Shown here piece by piece: positions 7,373 through 14,342 of a stretch of DNA of 16,317 nucleotides. The first letter of the stretch is position 1. Each line of letters begins with the position of its first letter. Both the position numbers and the translations under genes were made by a program. Source of the stretch: Deltaproteobacteria bacterium UBA2409 (GTDB taxonomy: Bacteria; Bdellovibrionota_C; UBA2361; DDRT01); assembly GCA_002343185.1 (NCBI GenBank), contig DDRT01000011.1:24227-40543 (forward strand), given 5' to 3'. The notes below the pieces were generated by a model, which saw only the letters and a list, made by a program, of their open reading frames with translations, was not told the origin of the DNA and made no database searches.

Positions 7373-8339
7373 ATTCCAACACCAACTGTGCTTGATGAAA
7401 ACAGGTTGTAAGTTTTGGAGTGATTACTTCAATATGAGTTTTATGTTTTAGAATTTCAATTTTTTCTGTTGGAGTAATTCCTGGAAGAACTCCAACTTCA
7501 GCTTTAATAAATTTATCTAGCTCAAGCTCTGGTAGTAGTGAAGTGATCTCCTGTTTTGCTTGATTAATTTGTGACTCAGTTGGATAATCTTTAGTATACC
7601 AGGTCCCTGCAGCTATCTGATTTTCCCTACTAACAAAAAATAAAAATCTACCATTGGATTTTGCTCCAATGGCGCAAGTTTTATCTGACTTGAAAATAAG
7701 ATTCCACCCGTAGCAGTGTTCTTTTCTTGAACTTAGTTCACAAAGAGGCCCACCCATTAAAACCCAAATGTCAGCTTCTAGCTCTTCTTTGTTGGTTAAA
7801 AGGACGTTTTTACTCTTGAAGCTTATGCCTTGGGTATTTAATAGAATCTGACCCTTTATCTCATCCTTAATAGAGTCTACCAATCCATTTGTGTCGATGA
7901 TTGTCGCATCATTCCAAGATAATCCATGTGTGAATCTTTTATTTAATTCAAATGGAAGATTCGTTTCTATGGTTGCACCGTTTGAGTGACCAGCAATTAG
8001 GCAGCTGGTTAAATTATATGCTCTCGTTAGAAGATATGAGGGGATTATTAGATTCTTCGGAAGTAGAAGTGTGCACTTTAGTTTAGAGATGTACTTCGGA
8101 TACCTTGTTAATAGATCCTCTTGAGCCTTTACTGAATGATAGATCCTTTCAAAGTTAAGAGTCTGAAAATATCTTAGTCCACCATGAATAATTCGAAGAG
8201 AGTTCCCCGAGGCCTCAGAAGCAAGAACGTTGTTCTTTTCTACTAGTAAAATTTCGTATCCTTTCTTTGAAGCAGCAGAAGCCAGGGCTAATCCAGAGAG
8301 CCCTCCGCCAACTATTCCGATTCGTTGTATTTTATTCAA
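7365..8339 (-). CDS. FAD-dependent oxidoreductase of the DAO / glycerol-3-phosphate dehydrogenase type
   Basis: This 324-residue flavoenzyme has an N-terminal Rossmann fold: IGIVGGGLSGLALA with the glycines G11, G13 and G16, and the ribose-binding E34 (LLVEK). SLRIIHGGLRYFQTLNFERI is close to the SSRLIHGGLRYLE region of aerobic glycerol-3-phosphate dehydrogenases. The C-terminal KLTTCFHQAQLVLE resembles their K(F/L)TTyrxxAExvvd motif. It is much shorter than GlpD (about 500 residues) and lacks its C-terminal cap. The substrate is therefore open: a glycerol-3-phosphate-like or amino-acid-type donor is possible. It begins at TTG 8339, the only ordinary start after the in-frame stop 12 bases upstream. 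It is transcribed against the flanking operons. Confidence 0.8.
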   Translation of the reverse strand: MNKIQRIGIVGGGLSGLALASAASKKGYEILLVEKNNVLASEASGNSLRIIHGGLRYFQTLNFERIYHSVKAQEDLLTRYPKYISKLKCTLLLPKNLIIPSYLLTRAYNLTSCLIAGHSNGATIETNLPFELNKRFTHGLSWNDATIIDTNGLVDSIKDEIKGQILLNTQGISFKSKNVLLTNKEELEADIWVLMGGPLCELSSRKEHCYGWNLIFKSDKTCAIGAKSNGRFLFFVSRENQIAAGTWYTKDYPTESQINQAKQEITSLLPELELDKFIKAEVGVLPGITPTEKIEILKHKTHIEVITPKLTTCFHQAQLVLESI

Positions 8340-8360
8340 ACAGCCACACTATTCACAAAG

Positions 8361-8390
8361 TAGACAAAAGCATATCTACCTTGATATAAT
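8361..8390 (+). promoter_or_regulatory. Candidate sigma-70 promoter for the small helical gene
   Basis: A perfect TATAAT (8385-8390) stands 18 bases after TAGACA (8361-8366), which differs from TTGACA at one position. It lies in the 183-base gap between the divergent FAD-enzyme gene and the next plus-strand gene, about 135 bases before that gene's ATG. It is the best promoter match I see in the left part of the window. Confidence 0.55.
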
Positions 8391-8522
8391 TCGGACGCAT
8401 TTTCAAGTAGTTACGGTTTTAATAAGGAATGGCAGGGGTTTTGAATAAGGAAATGTTACTCAAGGAAGAAAAAGAAGTGAAACAAGGATGTCTTTAACAC
8501 GGATTACCAGGGAGACAACAAT

Positions 8523-8858
8523 ATGGATTCAACTATTATACAAAGATTATTCGCTTCTTTTACAGAACTAGAAACCGCTATTCATAGCGCGAGAGCTACA
8601 CTGGAAAGTAAGCCTTCAATTCCAGAAGAGGTTATTACCAGATTAAATTCTTACGATGGAATATTATTAAAACAGCGTACCCTAGCAGAGAAGCTTTGCA
8701 CCCTGATTGAGAAGGGTGATTGGGATGAGGTAAGCAGACATGTTTCCTTAATAAATGGTCTTTCAGCGATGATTCGTGATGATGCTAGAGCTATTCTTTC
8801 GGCTCTTTCAGCTAATAGCGATGAAGCCTCACCAGATGATGATATGAGTATCTGCTAA
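8523..8858 (+). CDS. Small helical protein of unknown function
   Basis: The protein has 111 residues, no signal peptide and no membrane segment, and is predicted almost entirely helical. The central part (about 45-90) contains LLKQRTLAEKLCTLIEKGDW and a conserved-looking RHVSLINGLSAMIRDDAR; the tail is acidic (SDEASPDDD). The size and helical hairpin layout recall small export chaperones such as FliT/FlgN, but no motif proves this and no flagellar gene is near. The ATG at 8523 follows GGGAG (8510-8514). It lies 51 bases upstream of ftsE on the same strand and may be co-transcribed. Confidence 0.65.
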   Translation: MDSTIIQRLFASFTELETAIHSARATLESKPSIPEEVITRLNSYDGILLKQRTLAEKLCTLIEKGDWDEVSRHVSLINGLSAMIRDDARAILSALSANSDEASPDDDMSIC

Positions 8859-8872
8859 GAGCATCTCCTAGC

Positions 8873-8901
8873 TTGGCCTTTTGACCCCCTAAGAGTACAA
8901 T
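8873..8901 (+). promoter_or_regulatory. Possible promoter immediately before ftsE
   Basis: TTGGCC (8873-8878) and TACAAT (8896-8901) are separated by 17 bases. Transcription from it would start about where the GTG of ftsE lies (8910), giving a leaderless or nearly leaderless message. No Shine-Dalgarno sequence precedes that GTG, which is consistent with this reading. Evidence is sequence pattern only. Confidence 0.35.
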
Positions 8902-8909
8902 CCCCAACA

Positions 8910-9593
8910 GTGATAGTATCTCTGCAGGGGGTGGAGAAAGTTTATCCTCCCCATCAGCCAGCTCTTAGAAAGCTTAACCTTCATATTAATGAGGGTGATT
9001 TTATTTTCATTGCCGGTGCCTCAGGTGCAGGAAAGTCAACCCTCTTAAAACTTCTGTTAGGTAGTGAGAGAGCAAGTTCTGGAACTGTGGCAGTGCTTGG
9101 TAAAAATATGAGCCAGGCCTCAGAATTTGAGATAGCTCAAATTAGAAAACGAATTGGAATCGTATTTCAAGATTTTAGACTACTAAAACGAAAAACACTT
9201 CTTGAAAATGTTAGTTTACCCCTTGAACTCAGAAACTATAAAAAGAAAGACATAGAGACTAGATCTTTAGCGATGCTCGATGCTCTAGGCTTAAGAGAGA
9301 GAGCATATGACTATCCTCCAACACTCTCAGGAGGAGAGCAGCAGCGGGTTGCAATAGCTAGAGCACTTGTGGGTAAACCAGATCTTTTATTTGCTGATGA
9401 ACCAACCGGTAATCTTGATACCCACATGAGCAGAATAGTTTTTAATCTACTTCTTGAGGCGAATGCAGCTGGTGTAACAGTTGTTGTAGCATCTCACAAT
9501 TTAGCGATGATTGAGGAGCTAAATTTAAGAACAGTGGTGCTTGATAAAGGGGAGATAGTCGGAGATTTTGAACAGCCAAAGGGGGTTAGATGA
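8910..9593 (+). CDS. ftsE: Cell-division ABC transporter ATPase FtsE
   Basis: This cytoplasmic ATPase pairs with FtsX and drives conformational signalling to periplasmic cell-wall hydrolase activators at the division site. The 227 residues carry all ABC motifs: Walker A GASGAGKST (36-44), Q-loop Q87, signature LSGGEQQR (139-146), Walker B LLFADEP (159-165) and H-loop H196. The length is normal for FtsE. YPPHQPALRKLNLHINEGDF is the typical FtsE N-terminus. It starts at GTG 8910 without a visible ribosome site; no in-frame ATG is available before the first strand. The stop overlaps ftsX as ATGA. Confidence 0.93.
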   Translation: MIVSLQGVEKVYPPHQPALRKLNLHINEGDFIFIAGASGAGKSTLLKLLLGSERASSGTVAVLGKNMSQASEFEIAQIRKRIGIVFQDFRLLKRKTLLENVSLPLELRNYKKKDIETRSLAMLDALGLRERAYDYPPTLSGGEQQRVAIARALVGKPDLLFADEPTGNLDTHMSRIVFNLLLEANAAGVTVVVASHNLAMIEELNLRTVVLDKGEIVGDFEQPKGVR

Positions 9594-10534
9594 TCCCAGC
9601 ACCTAAAAAAGAGAGACCAAATCTTTTAGCTGTCTGGGGCGCTGTTCCAAGACTTCCAGAGCAAGATTCTAAAGAGTTTTTATCAGAAGTATTTAAAGGC
9701 AGCTTTAGAAGGCTAAAGGTCGCTTGGGTTGCAACCCTTTGTTCCTTAGTAAGTATAGCTGCTCTAAGTGCTCTTTTATTCTGCTTTGTATCAGTCCTTT
9801 CAGGGCTTAAAGCAGCGAGTGAAAGGCTACCTGAGGATGTTTCAGCCCTAGCAGTAATCAGAGAAGGTGAAAAGTTTAATGGGGAGGAAGCACTAAAAAA
9901 GCTATCATTTGTAAGATCTTTTGAAGTCGTATCAAGTGAGGAGGGGCTAAATCGATTTTCAACTGCTGTAACTCTTCCCTCTGATACTTTAGAAAATCTT
10001 AAAAAGGATAATCCGTTGCCAGAAACTGTACGCATTACCGTTGCCTCTGATACAGAGCTCACTGATCTCAAAGGTGCTCTTGGAGCTTTGCCTGAGGTGG
10101 AAGAGGTTCTGGTTGATGAAACCATGTTTACTTTTGCAAGAAAAGTAATGCGCTCAGTAAGAACAAGTGGAACGATCTTAAGCTTGGTTCTAGTTTTTAT
10201 CGTTGCATTCTTAATTTCTATGAGTGTTTTAGTTGCACTTTTTTTAAATCGTGATGAGATTGAAGTTGCAAAGCTTTGTGGAGCTGCTGATAGAGATGTT
10301 CTTCTTCCATCGATTGTAGATAGCTTGATAGTGCTAATGATAGGACTTTGGATTGGTGCTATCTTTAGCGCTTTGTTTTTAAAGACATTATCCGGAGGGT
10401 TTTTGTCAGAGGCAGGAATATCAATTTCACTTGTATCTCCACTTTTGTTTGGAATTCTGCTTTGTGCTTTGGTTTTAGCTGTTAGTGCTGGAACAACTTT
10501 TGCTTTTTTAAGAAGTCATAGGGGTACTGATTGA
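9590..10534 (+). CDS. ftsX: Cell-division membrane protein FtsX
   Basis: This is the FtsE partner, a 314-residue type VII ABC membrane protein. It has a cytoplasmic N-terminus, a first membrane helix at about 44-70, an extracytoplasmic domain at about 75-190 and three more helices near 193-218, 238-264 and 279-306. The loop NRDEIEVAKLCGAADRDVLLP (starting at 220) is the conserved region after the second helix, with the glycine of LxGA. The extracytoplasmic domain would bind the EnvC-like protein encoded immediately downstream. ATGA overlap with ftsE indicates coupled translation. Confidence 0.92.
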   Translation: MIPAPKKERPNLLAVWGAVPRLPEQDSKEFLSEVFKGSFRRLKVAWVATLCSLVSIAALSALLFCFVSVLSGLKAASERLPEDVSALAVIREGEKFNGEEALKKLSFVRSFEVVSSEEGLNRFSTAVTLPSDTLENLKKDNPLPETVRITVASDTELTDLKGALGALPEVEEVLVDETMFTFARKVMRSVRTSGTILSLVLVFIVAFLISMSVLVALFLNRDEIEVAKLCGAADRDVLLPSIVDSLIVLMIGLWIGAIFSALFLKTLSGGFLSEAGISISLVSPLLFGILLCALVLAVSAGTTFAFLRSHRGTD

Positions 10535-11598
10535 GATTTATATTGCTTTTACTAGTTTTTAGTAACTTATTTGCTGAGGATCTAGAAACACTCTCACGAG
10601 AAACAGAAAGTACAGAGATTCAGTTAACAAACCTTAGAGAAGAGATAAAAGTTAAAAAAGATGAGGTTTCCAAGGTAGAAAAAGATCTAGCAGCATTAGA
10701 TCGAAAAGTTAAGCTACAAAAAGAGGAGCTTGTAGGTCTTAAAGAGAAAGAAATACAGGTTTCAGATGAAATTGTAAAAAAAGAATCCGAGCTAAAATTA
10801 GAAAAAGCACGGGTAAAAGATATATTTAAAGGGATAATCTTAAAGGCAAATACTAATCTTCGAGTATTAGTAGCATCTCCAAAAATAGGTGCAGCAGAGA
10901 TGGGAACCTATCTACGGGGAATTTCAAAGTATCAGGCAAAGGTTCTATCTACATTTAGCTCCAAGCTATCAGATCTTGAGAATCAAAAGGCAGATCTGCT
11001 CTTAATGCGGGATGAAAAAGAGATCGTACTTAAGGATCAGGAAAGAAATTTATCTAAGATTAAGGAATTAAGAACTAAGAGATCTTCTGAACTTAAAAAT
11101 CTAGAGAAACAGGGTGCTGAGGTGAGAGCACTTCTTTTAACCTTAAAGCAGCGCTCACTTCGGGTTCAAACTGCTCTTAAGGGTATTAGCTCGAATGTTG
11201 TTCCTAAAGATTCTCTAAAAGGGCTATCAAAGGGTGGAAATCGTAAACCTATAGATGGCAAAGTAACAAAAGATTTTAAGTCAAAAAAAGCATATCAGTT
11301 TGTAAAAGCTACTGCTGCTTCACAAGGTATTGAGATGCGAGGTAGGGCAGGTGACGATGTACAAAGCATCGCAAGGGGTAAGGTTACCTTCTCGGGACCT
11401 CTTCCAGGGTATGGTCGTGTTGTAATTCTTGATCACGGGGGGAGATATTATTCACTCTATGGGAATCTAGGGACAACTAGTGTAACTCGTGGTGATCTAG
11501 TTGATGGAAAACTAGGCAGCCTTCCTGATTCTGGAGGGCTATACTTTGAGATCCGTGAGCAGAAGAATTCTGTTGACCCATCGGAGTATTTAAATTGA
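10531..11598 (+). CDS. envC: EnvC-like amidase activator with a degenerate LytM domain
   Basis: An exported protein of 355 residues. It has a short signal peptide (RFILLLLVFSNLFA, cut near residue 15), long charged coiled coils (about 18-100 and 140-215) and a LytM/M23 domain (about 250-355). The zinc ligands of active M23 peptidases are missing: the HxGxDxxA-type site reads SQGIEM (264-269), the later site reads YSLYGNL instead of containing a histidine, and HLHFE is replaced by GLYFE (336-340). This is the E. coli EnvC situation, where the domain activates amidases instead of cutting peptides. The position right after ftsEX supports the role. It starts at a TTG overlapping the ftsX stop (TTGA). 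Confidence 0.87.
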   Translation: MRFILLLLVFSNLFAEDLETLSRETESTEIQLTNLREEIKVKKDEVSKVEKDLAALDRKVKLQKEELVGLKEKEIQVSDEIVKKESELKLEKARVKDIFKGIILKANTNLRVLVASPKIGAAEMGTYLRGISKYQAKVLSTFSSKLSDLENQKADLLLMRDEKEIVLKDQERNLSKIKELRTKRSSELKNLEKQGAEVRALLLTLKQRSLRVQTALKGISSNVVPKDSLKGLSKGGNRKPIDGKVTKDFKSKKAYQFVKATAASQGIEMRGRAGDDVQSIARGKVTFSGPLPGYGRVVILDHGGRYYSLYGNLGTTSVTRGDLVDGKLGSLPDSGGLYFEIREQKNSVDPSEYLN

Positions 11599-12728
11599 GT
11601 CCATTTAGGATCTTCGGGGAGGAGATCGATGAAGCTGCAATTAATCAGATGAAGAATGCAATCGAGCTTCCGATCTCAAAAGCTGGCGCTTTAATGCCTG
11701 ATGCTCATGTAGGGTATGGTCTTCCGATTGGAGGAGTTCTAGCCACTAAGGACGCTGTTATTCCCTATGCAGTTGGCGTTGATATTGGGTGTAGAGTAAA
11801 GGTTTCGATATATGAAGAGACGCCAAGAACATTAGATCGATATCTTGATTCATTTTCAAGAGCACTAGAGAAAGAAACATATTTTGGAATAGGAGCAGTT
11901 CGAGAAAAGAGAGCAGATCATTCTGTGATGGAGAGAGATTGGGGGAGCGTCTCTTATCTTAAAGATACTGCTTGGAAGCAGTTAGGAACTAGTGGCTCTG
12001 GAAACCATTTTGTCGAATTTGGAGAGTTAGAGATTTTGGATCATTCTTTTCTTAAAGAAGGCACCTATATCGCACTGGTTTCACATAGTGGCTCAAGGGG
12101 AGCTGGGGCTAGGGTTTGTGATTACTTTAGCAAGCTCGCAACCAAGATAAATCCAAAATTTGGTCATCTTGCATGGCTTGATATGAAAGAAGAAGGTGCA
12201 GAGTATTGGGAAGCAATGGAGATTATGGGGGAGTATGCTTCTGCTAACCATGAGATTATTCATCGGGATATCTCTAAGCATCTTAAAATTAAGCCAATAT
12301 TTACTGTAGAAAATCACCACAATTTTGCCTGGAAAGAGGAGATCAACGAAGAAGAGTTAATTGTTCATAGAAAAGGTGCTACTCCAGCCAAAGAAGGAGA
12401 GCTTGGCTATATTCCAGGGACTATGATTGACCCAGGATATGTTGTTAAAGGAAAGGGTGAGCCAACATCAATTTTCTCTTCTGCTCATGGAGCTGGTAGG
12501 CGTATGTCACGTAACCAGGCTAGAAATTCCACAACGAAAAGTGAACTTAGAAAAGTTACAGAAGGGGCAAGGGTGAATGTTTTATCATGTGGCCTTGATG
12601 AATCTCCTTTTGCTTACAAGGATATTAATAAAGTAATGGAAGCTCAAAGTTCTTTAGTAAATGTTCTTGCAAAGTTTACTCCAAGGATAGTTAAGATGGC
12701 TCCGGATGGGGAAAGGGCAGAGGATTAG
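11595..12728 (+). CDS. rtcB: RNA-splicing ligase RtcB
   Basis: GTP- and Mn2+-dependent ligase that joins RNA 2',3'-cyclic phosphate or 3'-phosphate ends to 5'-OH ends, used in RNA repair and tRNA maturation. The family metal ligands are present: D63 and C66 in GVDIGCR, H138 in GSGNHF, H164 in VSHSGSRG, and the histidine pair at 241-242 in ENHHNFAW. The guanylylated histidine is H298 in SSAHGAGRRMSR. The length of 377 residues fits the compact bacterial form. It starts with TTG and overlaps the EnvC gene by four bases, so it is the last gene of the ftsEX operon. No archease or RtcA gene is in the window. Confidence 0.95.
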   Translation: MSPFRIFGEEIDEAAINQMKNAIELPISKAGALMPDAHVGYGLPIGGVLATKDAVIPYAVGVDIGCRVKVSIYEETPRTLDRYLDSFSRALEKETYFGIGAVREKRADHSVMERDWGSVSYLKDTAWKQLGTSGSGNHFVEFGELEILDHSFLKEGTYIALVSHSGSRGAGARVCDYFSKLATKINPKFGHLAWLDMKEEGAEYWEAMEIMGEYASANHEIIHRDISKHLKIKPIFTVENHHNFAWKEEINEEELIVHRKGATPAKEGELGYIPGTMIDPGYVVKGKGEPTSIFSSAHGAGRRMSRNQARNSTTKSELRKVTEGARVNVLSCGLDESPFAYKDINKVMEAQSSLVNVLAKFTPRIVKMAPDGERAED

Positions 12729-13024
12729 GCTGGAAAATGGGGATCATACTCTTTTTGAAAATCTAAATTCCTAAAACAAGCATTTCAAATCATTGGACTA
12801 ACGAAGTTTGGGTAGTTTTAAGCCGGGTTAATAATTGTTAACCAAGTATAGTTCTTACTTCGCTCGAAACATGGTTAAGAAAATTAACCGCGTCAGTGTG
12901 GGGGATTAATATTTGTAAGCATTTGAATTAACGGAGTTTACTAGTGCTACATTACGCTCAGATAATAATATTAACCGAGCTAGGTTGAGTAGTAACTGGA
13001 GTTTGGTAGGCTGTATATTATAAT
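12729..13024 (+). other. AT-rich spacer with TTAACC motifs, left flank of the cassette array
   Basis: No gene is supported in these 296 bases. Two short palindromes, GGTTAA-6-TTAACC (12826-12843) and GGTTAA-5-TTAACC (12873-12889), are followed by further TTAACC or TTAACG words near 12929 and at 12971-12976. The spacing of these words is compatible with binding of a protein, and this is where an attI site would be expected for the array that begins at 13025. There is no clear hairpin plus T-run after rtcB. An attI function is inference from position only. Confidence 0.4.
13014..13024 (+). promoter_or_regulatory. Candidate -10 element abutting the first cassette
   Basis: TATAAT at 13019-13024 lies directly before the recombination box GTTATGC (13025-13031). 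The -35 region at the right distance (about 12996-13001, CTGGAG) is poor. If used, it would act like the cassette promoter (Pc) of integrons and read into the array. Confidence 0.35.
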
Positions 13025-13044
13025 GTTATGCCTCAGGAAAATTT

Positions 13045-13365
13045 ATGACAGTAGAATTTGATCTAAGAAAAAAAGCTGCACAATCGATTGTTGACTTTGG
13101 TCCGGTAATTGATCTTCGTCTCGGTGAAGGAGAGTCTCTCGGGTCTCTTCATCGCATTTACGAAAACCTAGAAACGTTAGGTTCTAGCAATGATGATTTA
13201 GCAATAGATGCGAAAACTGCTCTTGAAGCATTAAAAGCTAGAGAACGGGTTAACGGTTCTGACTGGGAAAGACAACATCAACAAGAATTTGCAGAGCTTA
13301 CTGGTACTGCACGAACTAAACTCCAAACTCTGTTCGGCAAAATTTCAACAGGCGAAAAGACATAA
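13045..13365 (+). CDS. Cassette 1 protein, unknown function
   Basis: This soluble protein of 106 residues is predicted mostly helical and charged, with no signal peptide, membrane segment or recognised motif. The start has AGGA (13035-13038) six bases before the ATG, which lies 14 bases after the cassette's recombination box. The TAA stop is inside the left attC box (ACATAAC), so the gene fills its cassette completely. Gene size and tight packing are typical of integron cassettes, whose products are usually small and of unknown role. Confidence 0.7.
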   Translation: MTVEFDLRKKAAQSIVDFGPVIDLRLGEGESLGSLHRIYENLETLGSSNDDLAIDAKTALEALKARERVNGSDWERQHQQEFAELTGTARTKLQTLFGKISTGEKT

Positions 13366-13455
13366 CAATTAACTCAACTAGTTTCACGACCCGCTAGCTC
13401 AGTAAATCTGCTGGCGGTATCATGGGTCGCGAACTAGTTAGTTTGTTCGTTCGGC
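13360..13455 (+). other. attC site of cassette 1
   Basis: The left box is ACATAAC (13360-13366) and the right box GTTCGGC (13449-13455), 96 bases in all. The arms pair over AACTAGTT and CGACCC/GGGTCG with unpaired extra bases (a C and a T on the left arm), the asymmetry integrases use to choose the strand. The tip between CGACCC and GGGTCG holds a further imperfect stem, CGCTAGC with GCTGGCG. Confidence 0.8.
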
Positions 13456-13730
13456 GTCGCGCTCGCGCTCCTAAAAAACCATTTTTGGATTGCTGAAGAA
13501 TAGAGAAAATAAGAAGAGTTAGAGGATGGCTATCAGAAGCGCTCGCGCTTAAGACAGCGGTACAGGGGCTAGACATATACTCGCGACGCCGAACGGGGCG
13601 GCGGCAGATGTTGTTCGTCGGCGCTGCGCGCGCGCCGAACAACGGCATTTACCGGAACGCCCCCCCTCTAGAGTAACGGTGGGATTATGGTATATTTCCT
13701 AGGGGGTCGTCCGGTAATGCCGCCGCCCCG
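13450..13730 (+). mobile_element. Cassette 2: gene-less, G+C-rich, hyper-structured cassette (long copy)
   Basis: This 281-base cassette has no convincing gene on either strand and a G+C level far above its surroundings. It is built of nested inverted repeats: GTTCGGCGTCGCG (13449-13461) with its exact complement at 13582-13594, and AACGGGGCGGCGGCA (13592-13606) with its complement at 13718-13732. The second pair encloses a GTTGTTCG/CGAACAAC hairpin and the attC stem. It matches cassette 5 closely but carries 80 extra bases between two copies of GCGCTCGCGCT (13459-13469 and 13539-13549). A structured RNA, or a selfish cassette that spreads only as an attC, are both possible. Confidence 0.75.
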
Positions 13731-13736
13731 TTATGC
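13634..13736 (+). other. attC site of cassette 2
   Basis: The left box GCCGAAC (13634-13640) is the exact complement of the cassette's start GTTCGGC; the right box is GTTATGC (13730-13736). The arms pair as GGCATT-ACCGGA-CG-CCCCC with two unpaired bases (a T and an A) on the left arm. The 103 bases are identical to the attC of cassette 5. Confidence 0.8.
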
Positions 13737-13751
13737 TTTTGAGATGAAATC

Positions 13752-14240
13752 ATGACTGTAGTTCTAGACAACACACACCGAGAAGCTGTTTGCCGCTTCA
13801 GACCAACATTCGTAGCAGTTCGTGAGCACTGCCGTGAAAATCTAGATCGCTCTATAGACTTCGTTTCGACAAAGCTTGAGACAATATTAGGTGGATTGGA
13901 AACCGAGCCGAGTGCATTTCAAAGCGATAGCAGAAAGATCGTTGAGATATTTCTTGCTTCCGAATCGTGGGATGATTTTTTCGGCACCCTAAAAGGAAAC
14001 GAGACTGACGAACTTGAAGCCGGTACAGGAGACGGAGTTGCATGGGAACTTGCAAGATGGTGGGAAGATTATGTTGACACTGGGGATGGTTGGGGTCGGA
14101 CAAAAATTGATGAGATTCTCCAAACAGTGCATATGGCACTCTATAGCTTGAAAACTGACATATCTCCAACCAATCTAAATTCAGCAGTTGATGATTGTTG
14201 GGTTAAGGTTCGCCTTCCGGCTTCGATAGCGGATGCATAA
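13752..14240 (+). CDS. Cassette 3 protein, unknown function
   Basis: The protein has 162 residues, is acidic and soluble, and has no signal peptide or membrane helix. A tryptophan-rich middle is notable (SWDDFF near 75 and WELARWWEDYVDTGDGWG near 97-114). The N-terminal MTVVLD resembles the MTVEFD start of the cassette 1 protein, but the rest does not align, so I do not claim homology. The ATG at 13752 lies 16 bases after the recombination box GTTATGC and has only a weak ribosome site. The stop codon lies within the left attC box. Confidence 0.7.
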   Translation: MTVVLDNTHREAVCRFRPTFVAVREHCRENLDRSIDFVSTKLETILGGLETEPSAFQSDSRKIVEIFLASESWDDFFGTLKGNETDELEAGTGDGVAWELARWWEDYVDTGDGWGRTKIDEILQTVHMALYSLKTDISPTNLNSAVDDCWVKVRLPASIADA

Positions 14241-14332
14241 CAATAGCCTCGACAGGGACGCGCAACCGTCGAGTTTTTGTGGTGTTGTTGAAGTCCTGAT
14301 TGGTTGCGCGCCCATCAGGCAAACCGTTGTCC
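14235..14332 (+). other. attC site of cassette 3
   Basis: The left box GCATAAC (14235-14241) and right box GTTGTCC (14326-14332) frame 98 bases. The arms pair over GCCT, GA, GGG and the 9-base run CGCGCAACC (14259-14267) with GGTTGCGCG (14302-14310), leaving an extra C and an extra A unpaired on the left arm. The GGGACGCGCAAC and GCGCGCCC words resemble Vibrio-type attC sites. Confidence 0.85.
14248..14278 (+). terminator. Possible intrinsic terminator inside attC
   Basis: CTCGAC (14248-14253) pairs with GTCGAG (14268-14273), with a possible GG/CC extension, and five T follow (14274-14278). It lies seven bases after the stop of the cassette 3 gene. This fold competes with the attC fold, because its loop holds the CGCGCAACC arm. 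A transcriptional role is plausible but unproven. Confidence 0.45.
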
Positions 14333-14342
14333 ACTGAGAAAA

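Noticed and set aside
7340..7400. Bidirectional terminator between mrpG and the FAD-enzyme gene
   Set aside because: The two genes overlap by eight bases and I found no stable hairpin with a T-run there.
8428..8496. 22-codon frame upstream of the small helical gene
   Set aside because: It has no ribosome site at a usable distance and no feature beyond chance.
9586..10125. 179-codon minus-strand frame opposite ftsX
   Set aside because: It lies fully antisense to a well-supported ftsX and has a Ser/Thr-rich shadow-like composition.
12927..13007. A further attC site left of cassette 1 (AAC near 12930, GTTTGGT at 13001-13007)
   Set aside because: The arms can be aligned only with many gaps, and the right box does not coincide with the start of cassette 1.
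13394..13648. 84-codon minus-strand frame across attC 1 and cassette 2
   Set aside because: It runs through two recombination sites and the palindromic cassette. Its arginine- and alanine-rich product reflects the G+C-rich stems, and the shorter copy (cassette 5) does not preserve the frame.
14304..14342. TTG start giving a 268-residue cassette 4 protein
   Set aside because: The extra codons lie inside the attC of cassette 3. The ATG at 14343 begins just after the recombination box, as in the other cassettes.
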